DNA of 12,706 nt. Origin: an uncultured Flavobacterium sp. (GTDB taxonomy: Bacteria; Bacteroidota; Bacteroidia; Flavobacteriales; Flavobacteriaceae). How positions within the stretch are numbered: position 1 is the first letter of the stretch; the number at the start of each line of letters is the position of its first letter. The stretch lies in contig NZ_CALFIG010000082.1 of assembly GCF_937876455.1 (NCBI RefSeq), forward strand, positions 1-12,706. Reading direction: 5' to 3'. Below, in pieces: positions 1 through 6,615 of this stretch. The position numbers and the translations under genes were made by a program. A model generated the notes under the pieces. The model was not told the DNA's origin. It made no database searches and was given only the letters and a program-made list of their open reading frames with translations.

Positions 1-82
1 TGCGTCGCGTATTGAAACCATTACCTCTCTGGCCGGGCGAACGCGCCATCCGGCGCGTGTGCCGGGGACGGTGCGGCTCGGA
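1..82. other. GC-rich sequence foreign to the window (probable chimeric or misassembled end)
   Basis: By my count 56 of these 82 bases are G or C (about 68%), while the following DNA is strongly AT-rich. The change is abrupt and falls inside murF: from about 77-83 the reading frame matches the MurF family (LxGFGGVEGVIKGKSELYDYL), while everything before it has no MurF character. A perfect 7-bp hairpin lies at 41-47/52-58 (ACGCGCC, loop ATCC, GGCGCGT). A GCCGG/CCGGC pair at 32-36/50-54 overlaps it, in the style of enterobacterial REP elements. The frame that continues into murF is open to base 2. I read this as DNA from another source joined to the contig end, not as a real murF start. Confidence 0.7.
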
Positions 83-826
83 GGATTTGGCGGTGTTGAG
101 GGAGTTATCAAAGGGAAAAGCGAATTGTATGATTATTTAGCCTCATCAAATCATATTGCATTTATAAACAATGACGACCCGTTACAAGTTGAAAAAACCA
201 AATATATAGAAACTATTTCATTTGGTTTACACGCAAAAAATAATTTTGTTACAATTGACTCTATTGAAGCGAATCCGATGGTGAAAATTAAATGTAACAA
301 TACAATCATTCAATCCCACCTCATTGGATTATATAACGCAAACAATATAAATGTTGCCATAACAATAGGCTCCTATTTTAACATTCCAATCAAAATCATA
401 AAACAAGCCATCGAAAATTATATTCCCACAAATAACCGTTCTCAATTACTTCAAAAAGAAACTAACACTATCATACTTGACGCTTATAATGCAAACCCTA
501 GTAGTATGCAAGCTGCATTAACAAACTTTTTTCAGCTAGAGGAAGAAAATAAAATCGCTATTTTAGGTGATATGTTTGAATTGGGAGAAGAAAGTTTTGA
601 AGAACACAAAAAAATAGTGGAACTCTGCAAAAAGCAAGATGCAATTACTTTTTATTTTATAGGAAAGGAATTTTTAACACAACAAACAAACCTGTCTAAG
701 TTGCATTTTTACGATTCATTTGAAGACTTTCAAAGCAGTTTTACAACTAAAAATACCGCAAACGCTTTTATACTAATCAAAGGATCAAGAGGAATGCGTT
801 TAGAACGAGCACTAGATTGTATGTAA
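59..826 (+). CDS. murF: UDP-N-acetylmuramoyl-tripeptide--D-alanyl-D-alanine ligase, 5'-truncated
   Basis: MurF is the cytoplasmic ATP-dependent ligase that adds D-Ala-D-Ala to UDP-MurNAc-tripeptide, the last cytoplasmic step of peptidoglycan precursor synthesis. The visible part holds the end of the Mur ligase central domain and the C-terminal domain. Numbered from the GTG at 59, motifs are GFGGVEGVIKGKSEL (9-23), NNDDP (37-41), DAYNANPSSM (141-150), AILGDMFELG (167-176) and KGSRGMRLE (241-249), all typical of MurF. About 250 residues are present of a usual 420-450. The N-terminal domain and the P-loop are missing. The GTG at 59 lies in the GC-rich foreign segment and is almost certainly not the true start. 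Genuine homology begins near 77-83. The gene ends in TAA, four bases before a strong hairpin terminator. Confidence 0.88.
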   Translation: MPGTVRLGGFGGVEGVIKGKSELYDYLASSNHIAFINNDDPLQVEKTKYIETISFGLHAKNNFVTIDSIEANPMVKIKCNNTIIQSHLIGLYNANNINVAITIGSYFNIPIKIIKQAIENYIPTNNRSQLLQKETNTIILDAYNANPSSMQAALTNFFQLEEENKIAILGDMFELGEESFEEHKKIVELCKKQDAITFYFIGKEFLTQQTNLSKLHFYDSFEDFQSSFTTKNTANAFILIKGSRGMRLERALDCM

Positions 827-829
827 TAA

Positions 830-864
830 AAAAATGCGGTCAATAAAATTTTGACCGCATTTTT
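830..864. terminator. Bidirectional intrinsic terminator between murF and the acyl-CoA dehydrogenase gene
   Basis: A perfect 14-bp inverted repeat, 830-843 with 851-864 and a 7-nt loop, has a GC-rich core (TGCGGTCA/TGACCGCA). It is flanked by an A-run on the left and a T-run on the right, so it can stop transcription in both directions. It sits between the 3' ends of two convergent genes. Confidence 0.9.
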
Positions 865-878
865 ATTTATGCCCTTAT

Positions 879-2018
879 TTATTTGACAAGCCCTCTAGAA
901 ATAACAATTCGTTGAATTTCAGAAGTACCTTCATAAATTTGAGTAATTTTTGAATCACGCATCATACGCTCTACGTGATACTCACTTACATAGCCATTTC
1001 CACCATGTATTTGAACAGCTTCATTAGCCACTTCTAAAGCTACTTCAGAAGCATACAATTTTGCCATAGCACCAGAATGTGCAATATCTTTTCCTTCATC
1101 TTTTTCAGCCGCTGCTTTATGAACTAATAAGCGTGCTGCTGTAGTTTTCACATGCATATCAGCTAATTTAAATGCTATCGCTTGGTGATTAAAAATCGGT
1201 TTTCCAAAAGCTACACGTTCTTGTGCATATTTCAATGCTAACTCATAAGCTCCTTGTGCGATACCTAATGCTTGTGATGCAATTCCTATTCTGCCTCCAT
1301 TTAACACGCCCATCGCAAAATTAAAACCAAATCCATCTTCACCAATTCTGTTTTCTTTAGGGACTTTAACATCACTAAATAATAAAGAATGTGTGTCAGA
1401 ACCTCTAATTCCCATTTTCTTTTCTTTTGGACCAATAGAAAATCCTTCCCAACCTTTTTCTACAATAAAAGCATTAATTCCTTTATGTCCTTTTTCAATA
1501 TCTGTTTGTGCAATAACAATATAAGTAGAGGCTGTTCCTCCGTTTGTTATCCAATTTTTTGTTCCATTTAACAAATAATAATCACCTTTATCAATGGCAG
1601 TGGTTTTTTGTGAAGTGGCATCCGAACCCGCTTCTGGCTCTGACAAACAAAATGCTCCAATTACATCTCCTTGCGCTAATGGAACTAAATATTTTTGTTT
1701 TTGCTCTTCGTTACAATATTTTTCTAATCCGGCACAAACTAACGAATTGTTGACAGACATAATAACTGCGGCAGACGCATCTACCTTTGCAATCTCTTCC
1801 ATCGCTACCACATACGAAATACTATCTAACCCTGCACCACCATATTTTGGATCAACCATCATTCCTAAAAAACCAAGCTCAGCCATTTTTTTGACTTGCT
1901 CAGTAGGAAAAGTTGAATGTTCATCTCTTTCGATTACTCCAGGTAATAATTCAGCTTGAGCAAAATCTCTCGCTGCTTGTTGAATCATCAAATGTTCTTC
2001 AGATAAATTGAAATCCAT
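879..2018 (-). CDS. Acyl-CoA dehydrogenase (short-chain/butyryl-CoA type)
   Basis: FAD enzyme that oxidises acyl-CoA to trans-2-enoyl-CoA and passes electrons to electron-transferring flavoprotein, in fatty-acid or branched-chain amino-acid breakdown. The 379-residue length is normal for the family. In order come the helical N-terminal domain (about 1-115), the beta domain with the signature AFCLSEPEAGSDA (122-134) and WITNGG (156-161), and the C-terminal helical domain with the FAD-contacting QIHGGNGY (336-343). The catalytic base is expected to be Glu363 in IYEGTSEIQR, the position used by short-chain and butyryl-CoA dehydrogenases. The ATG fits the family start (MDFNLSEEH) and follows an A-rich TATAAAAT leader. 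It is a single gene, divergent from anmK, with its own promoter at 2062-2092. Substrate chain length cannot be settled from sequence alone. Confidence 0.93.
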   Translation of the reverse strand: MDFNLSEEHLMIQQAARDFAQAELLPGVIERDEHSTFPTEQVKKMAELGFLGMMVDPKYGGAGLDSISYVVAMEEIAKVDASAAVIMSVNNSLVCAGLEKYCNEEQKQKYLVPLAQGDVIGAFCLSEPEAGSDATSQKTTAIDKGDYYLLNGTKNWITNGGTASTYIVIAQTDIEKGHKGINAFIVEKGWEGFSIGPKEKKMGIRGSDTHSLLFSDVKVPKENRIGEDGFGFNFAMGVLNGGRIGIASQALGIAQGAYELALKYAQERVAFGKPIFNHQAIAFKLADMHVKTTAARLLVHKAAAEKDEGKDIAHSGAMAKLYASEVALEVANEAVQIHGGNGYVSEYHVERMMRDSKITQIYEGTSEIQRIVISRGLVK

Positions 2019-2061
2019 ATTTTATAAGTATATAAATTGAATAATATGTAAAATTTGAGTT

Positions 2062-2092
2062 CAAATGTATATAAAAAATATGAATTTTTCAA
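2062..2092 (-). promoter_or_regulatory. Bacteroidota-type promoter of the acyl-CoA dehydrogenase gene
   Basis: On the minus strand TTG (2092-2090) is followed after 20 nt by TACATTTG (2069-2062), an exact match to the TAnnTTTG -7 consensus. Predicted transcription starts near 2055, giving a leader of roughly 35-40 nt. A 14-base palindrome (ATTTGA-GT-TCAAAT, 2053-2066) overlaps the -7 box and the likely start point. Confidence 0.65.
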
Positions 2093-2102
2093 TAACAATT
2101 TG

Positions 2103-2110
2103 TATTTTTA
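2103..2110 (+). promoter_or_regulatory. Candidate near-consensus -7 element of anmK
   Basis: TATTTTTA differs from TAnnTTTG only in the last base and lies four bases before the anmK ATG, the same geometry as the exact box in front of rlmD. No TTG is present at a suitable distance upstream. If used, the mRNA would be leaderless. This is a weak call. Confidence 0.3.
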
Positions 2111-2114
2111 ACCC

Positions 2115-3185
2115 ATGTTTAAAAATCACTATAACGTTATAGGCGTGATGTCAGGAACTTCATTAGACGGAGTAGATATTGCGCATGTAAATTTTACATT
2201 AAACAACGCTACTTGGCATTATAAAATAGGTGTTTGCGAGACAATACCCTATAACCAAGAATGGATTACAGCATTAAAAAGCGGCATCAATTATGGCACA
2301 GCTGAATTAGAAACGTTAAACAAAAAATACACTTCCTATTTAGGTGAATTAATTTCTCATTTCATTACAAAAAACCAGCTAACTAATTTAGATGCTATTT
2401 GTTCGCACGGGCATACTATTTTACATCAACCCCAAAATGGTTTTACATTACAAATAGGAAATTTACCCGAAATAGCTTCTTATTTTACTGTTCCTTTTGT
2501 ATGTGATTTTAGAGTACAGGATGTTGAACTAGGCGGTCAAGGTGCTCCATTAGTCCCTATAGGAGACCAAATTTTATTTTCATCCTATACGTATTGTTTA
2601 AACTTAGGTGGTTTTTCAAATGTTTCAATGTTTGAAAACGGAAAACGTATTGCTTTCGATATTTCTCCAGTAAATACCGTTTTAAATTTATATGCCGAAA
2701 AACTAGGTTTTCCTTTTGACGAAGGAGGCAAACATGCCGCAAAAGGAATTTTAAACACCTCCTTATTTGAAACCCTAAATGCCTTACCCTTTTACCATCA
2801 ACCGTATCCAAAATCTTTAGGTTTTGAATATGTAAAAGACATCATTCTTCCACTTATAGAAAAATTTAATTGTTCAACAGAAGATGTGTTGCATACTTTT
2901 ACTAAACATGTCGCCTTTCAAATTGCTAAAGTGACAACACAAAAAAACAGCACATTATTAGTTACAGGTGGCGGAGCATACAATACTTTCTTAATCAATG
3001 AAATCCAGAAAAATGCACCATATATCCAAATAACCATTCCTGATACCAAAACAATTGAATTTAAAGAAGCACTCATATTTGCCCTACTTGGTGTGTTAAA
3101 ATTAAGAAATGAAATCAATGTTTTAGCAAGTGTAACGGGCGCCCAAAAAGATCACTCATCAGGTAAAATATTTACTACAAACTAA
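2115..3185 (+). CDS. anmK: Anhydro-N-acetylmuramic acid kinase
   Basis: AnmK phosphorylates 1,6-anhydro-MurNAc with ring opening to MurNAc-6-phosphate, so that cell-wall sugar released during murein turnover can be reused in the cytoplasm. The 356 residues are close to the usual ~370. Seen motifs are the ATP-binding GVMSGTSLDGVD (10-21), DFRVQDVELGGQGAPLVP (131-148), FDISPVN (181-187) and the nucleotide-binding VTGGGAYN (283-290). Asp182 in FDISPVN is the expected catalytic base. The common GPGN version is replaced by SPVN, as I recall for flavobacterial members. The gene is divergent from the acyl-CoA dehydrogenase and is followed after 68 bases by the Glu/Leu dehydrogenase, which has its own -7 box. 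No Shine-Dalgarno site is visible. Confidence 0.95.
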   Translation: MFKNHYNVIGVMSGTSLDGVDIAHVNFTLNNATWHYKIGVCETIPYNQEWITALKSGINYGTAELETLNKKYTSYLGELISHFITKNQLTNLDAICSHGHTILHQPQNGFTLQIGNLPEIASYFTVPFVCDFRVQDVELGGQGAPLVPIGDQILFSSYTYCLNLGGFSNVSMFENGKRIAFDISPVNTVLNLYAEKLGFPFDEGGKHAAKGILNTSLFETLNALPFYHQPYPKSLGFEYVKDIILPLIEKFNCSTEDVLHTFTKHVAFQIAKVTTQKNSTLLVTGGGAYNTFLINEIQKNAPYIQITIPDTKTIEFKEALIFALLGVLKLRNEINVLASVTGAQKDHSSGKIFTTN

Positions 3186-3208
3186 TTTTCAAGTTCAATT
3201 ATTACAAT

Positions 3209-3216
3209 TATATTTG
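3209..3216 (+). promoter_or_regulatory. -7 promoter element of the Glu/Leu dehydrogenase gene
   Basis: TATATTTG, followed by CACC, matches the Bacteroidota TAnnTTTG box exactly and lies 38 bases before the ATG. No perfect TTG occurs at the -33 distance, only a T-rich stretch ending in TTTTC at 3186-3190. Confidence 0.55.
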
Positions 3217-3253
3217 CACCCAATAAACAGACACAACACCTAAAACCAATTTA

Positions 3254-4480
3254 ATGAAAGATTTATTAAAAAAATTTGAAGATAAAGAACCAGAAATTGT
3301 ATTCAACTGGAAAGATCCTGAAACAGAAGCGGAAGGCTGGACAGTAATCAACTCGTTAAGAGGCGGAGCTGCAGGTGGCGGAACACGTATGCGTAAAGGT
3401 TTAGACATGAATGAAGTGCTTTCATTAGCTAAAACAATGGAAGTTAAATTTTCAGTATCTGGGCCGGCGATAGGTGGTGCAAAATCGGGCATTAACTTTG
3501 ACCCTGCTGATCCACGTAAAAAAGGAGTCCTAGAAAGATGGTACAAAGCGGTTTCTCCTCTATTAAAAAATTATTATGGAACGGGTGGCGATTTAAATGT
3601 AGACGAAATCCATGAAGTAATCCCTATGACTGAAGATTGTGGTGTTTGGCATCCACAAGAAGGTGTTTTTAACGGGCATTTTAAACCCACTGAAGCGGAT
3701 AAAATAAATAGAATAGGACAATTACGTCAAGGCGTTATAAAAGTTATTGAAAACCCAACTTATTCACCAGATGTTTTAAAGAAATATACTATTGCTGATA
3801 TGATTACTGGATTTGGAGTAGCCGAAGCGGTAAAACATTTTTATACAATATATGGTGGAGATGTGAAAGGCAAAAGAGCAATTGTTCAAGGTTTTGGAAA
3901 CGTAGGTTCAGCCGCTGCATACTATTTATCAAAAATGGGTGCTAAAGTAGTTGGTATTATCGATCGTGATGGAGGCGTATTGAATGAAAATGGCTTTACA
4001 TTTGAAGAAATAACAGCCTTATTTTTAGCAAAAGATGGCAATAAATTAGTCGCTGAACACATGATTCCATTTGCTGAAATAAATGAGAAAATATGGAAAA
4101 TTGGAGCTGAAATTTTTACACCATGTGCTGCTTCTAGATTAGTGACTCAAGATCAAGTAAACCATATGATTGCTTCTGGATTAGAAGTTATTTCATGCGG
4201 TGCGAATGTTCCTTTTGCAGATAAAGAAATATTTTTTGGTCCAATCATGGAAGATACAGATAAAAAAATAAGCTTAATTCCAGACTTCATATCCAATTGT
4301 GGTATGGCTAGAGTTTTTGCTTATTTTATGGAGAAAAAAGTACAAATGACTGATGAAGCTATATTTAATGATTCTTCTGAAATTATTAAAAAAGCCATTC
4401 AAAAAACATATGATTTAAATTCCGACAAGAAAAACATTAGTGCTAGAGCTTTTGAAATCGCGTTAAAACAATTAGTATAA
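3254..4480 (+). CDS. Glu/Leu/Phe/Val dehydrogenase family protein (probable NAD-dependent glutamate or leucine dehydrogenase)
   Basis: Oxidative deamination of an L-amino acid to its 2-oxo acid with NAD(P)+ and release of ammonium. The 408 residues form the two usual domains. The N-terminal substrate domain (about 1-180) has GGAAGGGTRM (37-46), Lys65 in MEVKFSV (probable carboxylate-binding Lys) and the catalytic-Lys motif GPAIGGAKSGI (70-80, Lys77), with GTGGDLNVDE (109-118, Asp113 the likely catalytic acid). The C-terminal Rossmann domain starts with VQGFGNVGS (211-219), and the acidic Asp237 in IIDRDG favours NAD over NADP. Substrate choice is not readable with confidence. The convergent rocD makes glutamate a sensible guess, which is inference. 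The gene ends at a strong bidirectional terminator. Confidence 0.9.
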   Translation: MKDLLKKFEDKEPEIVFNWKDPETEAEGWTVINSLRGGAAGGGTRMRKGLDMNEVLSLAKTMEVKFSVSGPAIGGAKSGINFDPADPRKKGVLERWYKAVSPLLKNYYGTGGDLNVDEIHEVIPMTEDCGVWHPQEGVFNGHFKPTEADKINRIGQLRQGVIKVIENPTYSPDVLKKYTIADMITGFGVAEAVKHFYTIYGGDVKGKRAIVQGFGNVGSAAAYYLSKMGAKVVGIIDRDGGVLNENGFTFEEITALFLAKDGNKLVAEHMIPFAEINEKIWKIGAEIFTPCAASRLVTQDQVNHMIASGLEVISCGANVPFADKEIFFGPIMEDTDKKISLIPDFISNCGMARVFAYFMEKKVQMTDEAIFNDSSEIIKKAIQKTYDLNSDKKNISARAFEIALKQLV

Positions 4481-4485
4481 CAAAT

Positions 4486-4513
4486 AAAAAAAGAGGCAAA
4501 AGCCTCTTTTTTT
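4486..4513. terminator. Bidirectional intrinsic terminator between the dehydrogenase gene and rocD
   Basis: A 12-bp perfect stem (4486-4497 with 4502-4513) has the core GAGGC/GCCTC and an AAAA loop, with A7 on one side and T7 on the other. It overlaps the rocD stop codon (TAA, minus strand, 4514-4512), so the two convergent genes share it. Confidence 0.92.
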
Positions 4514-5804
4514 ATTTTTCAAACTCTTTAAATGTTTCGAGTAGTATTCCTATGCACGTTCTTAGTTGTTCTTCCGTCATTACTAATGGTGGTGCAAAAC
4601 GAATAATATTTCCATGAGTAGGTTTAGCTAACAATCCTTTTTCAGCAAGTCTTACACAAATATTCCAAGCTGTATCACTTTCCTCAGTATCATTAATCAC
4701 TACAGCGTTCAACAAACCTTTTCCTCTTACTAATTTTGCTATTGATGATGTTTGAATGTACTTGGCAACTTCATCTCTAAAAATTTTACCCAATTTTCGT
4801 GCATTTTGAGCTAAATTCTCCTCGGCAACTACATCTAACGCAGCCATTGCAACCGCAGCCGCAACAGGATTTCCTCCAAAGGTAGAACCGTGTTGACCTG
4901 GCTTAATGACATTCATTATTTCATCATTTGCTAAAACTGCCGAAACGGGATATACTCCTCCAGAAACTGCTTTACCTAATATTAAAATATCAGGATGTAC
5001 ATATGTCGCTTGTTTTTCACATTTGTTTTCACAAGTACAATTACCACAAACGGCTAATAATGAACCTGTTCGAGCAACACCTGTTTGTACTTCATCAGCA
5101 ATAAACAATACATTGTATTTTTCGCATAATGCTTTTGCTTTTGTTATAAAATCTTCAGAAGGCACATAAACCCCTGCTTCGCCTTGAATAGGTTCAACTA
5201 AAAAGCCCGCAATTGTAGGTGATGATGCTAATATTTGTTCTAATGCTGCGCTATCGTCGTAAGGTATTTTAATAAATCCTTCTGTATAAGGACCAAAGTT
5301 TTTTCGGGCATTTTCATCATTTGAAAAAGAAATAATAGTGGTCGTTCTCCCGTGAAAATTATTTTCGCAAACAATAATTTGGGCTTGTTTTTCGGCAATT
5401 CCTTTCTTTTCGTAAGCCCATTTTCTACATATTTTGATTGCTGTCTCTACTGCTTCAGCTCCTGTATTCATAGGCAATACTTTATCAAATCCAAAGTATT
5501 CTGTAATGTACTTTTCATACACCCCTAACTTATCATTGTAAAACGCACGAGAGGTCAAGGTTAAGGTTTTAGCCTGCTCAATTAAAGCATTTACAATTTT
5601 TGGATGACAATGTCCTTGGTTAACCGCCGAGTAAGCCGAAAGAAAATCAAAATATTTTTTTCCTTCCACATCCCAAACGTAAACACCTTCACCTTTACTT
5701 AATACAACAGGAAGTGGATGGTAATTGTGCGCTCCGAACTGATCTTCTAAAGCTATGGCTTCAGCCGTCCCGAAGTCTCGGGGCATTTTTTCTAAAACTG
5801 ACAT
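4512..5804 (-). CDS. rocD: Ornithine--oxo-acid aminotransferase
   Basis: PLP-dependent class III aminotransferase moving the delta-amino group of ornithine to 2-oxoglutarate, giving glutamate-5-semialdehyde and glutamate. It links arginine and ornithine to proline and glutamate. Landmarks are GAHNYHPLPVVLSKGEGVYVW (24-44), the PLP-phosphate motif NTGAEAVE (113-120), FHGRT (150-154), EPIQGEAGV (204-212), IADEVQTG (235-242, Asp237 contacts the pyridine N), the Schiff-base Lys278 in LILGKAVSGG, and KPGQHGSTFGGNP (301-313). The protein is 430 residues, longer than the usual ~400, because of a Cys-rich insert (C253, C256, C258, C262) before Lys278. There may also be a few extra residues (8-12) encoded by a small palindrome near the start. 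The ATG at 5804 keeps the conserved-looking MSVLEKM. Confidence 0.95.
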   Translation of the reverse strand: MSVLEKMPRDFGTAEAIALEDQFGAHNYHPLPVVLSKGEGVYVWDVEGKKYFDFLSAYSAVNQGHCHPKIVNALIEQAKTLTLTSRAFYNDKLGVYEKYITEYFGFDKVLPMNTGAEAVETAIKICRKWAYEKKGIAEKQAQIIVCENNFHGRTTTIISFSNDENARKNFGPYTEGFIKIPYDDSAALEQILASSPTIAGFLVEPIQGEAGVYVPSEDFITKAKALCEKYNVLFIADEVQTGVARTGSLLAVCGNCTCENKCEKQATYVHPDILILGKAVSGGVYPVSAVLANDEIMNVIKPGQHGSTFGGNPVAAAVAMAALDVVAEENLAQNARKLGKIFRDEVAKYIQTSSIAKLVRGKGLLNAVVINDTEESDTAWNICVRLAEKGLLAKPTHGNIIRFAPPLVMTEEQLRTCIGILLETFKEFEK

Positions 5805-5868
5805 GATTCGATTTTTATTGATTGTTACATCGCAATTCCTTCTTAAAGGTGAGAAATCAACCGTATAG

Positions 5869-5876
5869 CAAAAGTA
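5869..5876 (-). promoter_or_regulatory. -7 promoter element of rocD
   Basis: On the minus strand TACTTTTG (followed by CTAT) matches TAnnTTTG exactly, 64 bases before the rocD ATG. No TTG is seen at the -33 distance. The predicted leader, about 55-60 nt, contains a purine-rich AAGAAGGA, six bases, then ATG immediately followed by TAA (5830-5825), upstream of the true start. Confidence 0.5.
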
Positions 5877-5907
5877 GTAAAAAAGTTTAAGAGTTTATAG
5901 CTTCTTT

Positions 5908-5997
5908 TCATTTCGACGAAGTATCTAACGAAATCGAACTGATGAAATAAATCTCATAAACAATATTAATGTGATTTCTCCCAATAGGTCGAAATGA
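5908..5997. repeat. Imperfect palindromic intergenic repeat (REP/MITE-like)
   Basis: The ends are perfect 10-bp inverted repeats: TCATTTCGAC (5908-5917) and GTCGAAATGA (5988-5997). Closer to the centre AAATCtCAT (5949-5957) pairs with ATGtGATTT (5969-5977), with one mismatch. The whole could fold into one long interrupted hairpin. The words GTCATTTCGAC and GTGATTTCTC resemble the dispersed intergenic repeats I recall from flavobacterial genomes. It lies just downstream of the DUF1697 gene, where it may help end that transcript, and upstream of the rocD promoter. No second copy is in the window, so dispersal is inferred. Confidence 0.6.
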
Positions 5998-6008
5998 CTA
6001 TATAAAAA

Positions 6009-6551
6009 TTAGTCAAACATCTCCAATAGTTTTGTAACTGTATTCCAATTACGAATAGTAGCTACTACATTTAATTTTTTTTCAATATATTTTTGGTCTA
6101 ATCTTGTATTTCCTGCACCAACAGCATATTTTATATAAATTTTATTTTGATCAATACTTGCTTCATCAGGCTTAAATTGGCTAATTTTTAAGTCATTTAT
6201 AGCAGATGAAGGTAATTCTTTTGAGATAAAAGCCACATATAATTTTTTTTCATCAACCTCTTTTCCTTTCAAATAAGGATTAGTAGTAAAACAGGTTTCC
6301 AACTCTTTTTTGCCAATAACTACTACAGGAACTTCTAGCCCCAATTGTTTAAAAATTTCTTGCTTAATTATAAACCCTACACTTGCGCTGTTTTCTTCTT
6401 CTGAGTTCACAAAAACATTCCCTGATTGAATATACGTCCTGACATTCATAAAGCCTGCCTGTTCTAAGAGTGACTTTAAAACATCCATTTTAATCATGTT
6501 GTGTCCAGAAACATTAATGCCTCTAAGTAAAGCTAAGTGGGTATACATCAT
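6009..6551 (-). CDS. DUF1697 family protein
   Basis: Cytosolic protein of unknown function in the DUF1697 family. The family signature is clear: YTHLALLRGINVSGHNMIKM near the N-terminus, then LLEQAGFMNVRTYIQSGNV. The C-terminal end reads IRNWNTVTKLLEM, typical for the family (RNWNTVxKL). From the ATG at 6551 the protein has 180 residues, the usual size. The frame stays open upstream to an ATG at 6599, but those 16 extra residues (rich in Y, F and K) have no family similarity and would run across the near-consensus -7 box at 6572-6565, so I prefer 6551 (or the adjacent ATG at 6548). It is divergent from rlmD. I cannot assign a biochemical role. Confidence 0.85.
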   Translation of the reverse strand: MMYTHLALLRGINVSGHNMIKMDVLKSLLEQAGFMNVRTYIQSGNVFVNSEEENSASVGFIIKQEIFKQLGLEVPVVVIGKKELETCFTTNPYLKGKEVDEKKLYVAFISKELPSSAINDLKISQFKPDEASIDQNKIYIKYAVGAGNTRLDQKYIEKKLNVVATIRNWNTVTKLLEMFD

Positions 6552-6564
6552 CCTAATTTTGCTA

Positions 6565-6572
6565 TAAAAGTA
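6565..6572 (-). promoter_or_regulatory. Candidate -7 element of the DUF1697 gene
   Basis: TACTTTTA on the minus strand differs from TAnnTTTG in the last base and lies 13 bases before the chosen ATG at 6551. It supports the shorter start of the DUF1697 protein. No clear -33 TTG is spaced correctly. Confidence 0.35.
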
Positions 6573-6603
6573 AAATAATTTATTATATGATACTAACAAT
6601 CCT

Positions 6604-6611
6604 TATTTTTG
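6604..6611 (+). promoter_or_regulatory. -7 promoter element of rlmD, predicted leaderless transcript
   Basis: TATTTTTG, followed by CTTC and then ATG, matches TAnnTTTG exactly and ends only four bases before the rlmD start codon. If it is the real -7 box, transcription would begin at or next to the A of ATG. No TTG stands at the usual -33 distance. Confidence 0.5.
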
Positions 6612-6615
6612 CTTC

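Noticed and set aside
59..61. GTG as the start codon of murF
   Set aside because: It lies in GC-rich DNA without MurF similarity, the frame is also open upstream of it, and the essential N-terminal domain and P-loop of MurF are missing. The gene is truncated, not restarted.
1389..1959. Several open frames on the plus strand opposite the acyl-CoA dehydrogenase
   Set aside because: They are antisense shadows of a gene with complete catalytic motifs. Their products are low-complexity or Cys/Phe-rich and match no family I know.
2557..3546. Minus-strand open frames opposite anmK and the start of the Glu/Leu dehydrogenase
   Set aside because: They overlap strongly supported genes, have no promoter box or family motif, and mirror the codon bias of the sense genes.
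6552..6599. N-terminal extension of the DUF1697 protein from the ATG at 6599
   Set aside because: The extra 16 residues have no family similarity and would cross the near-consensus -7 element at 6572-6565. The family normally begins right at YTHLALLRGINV.
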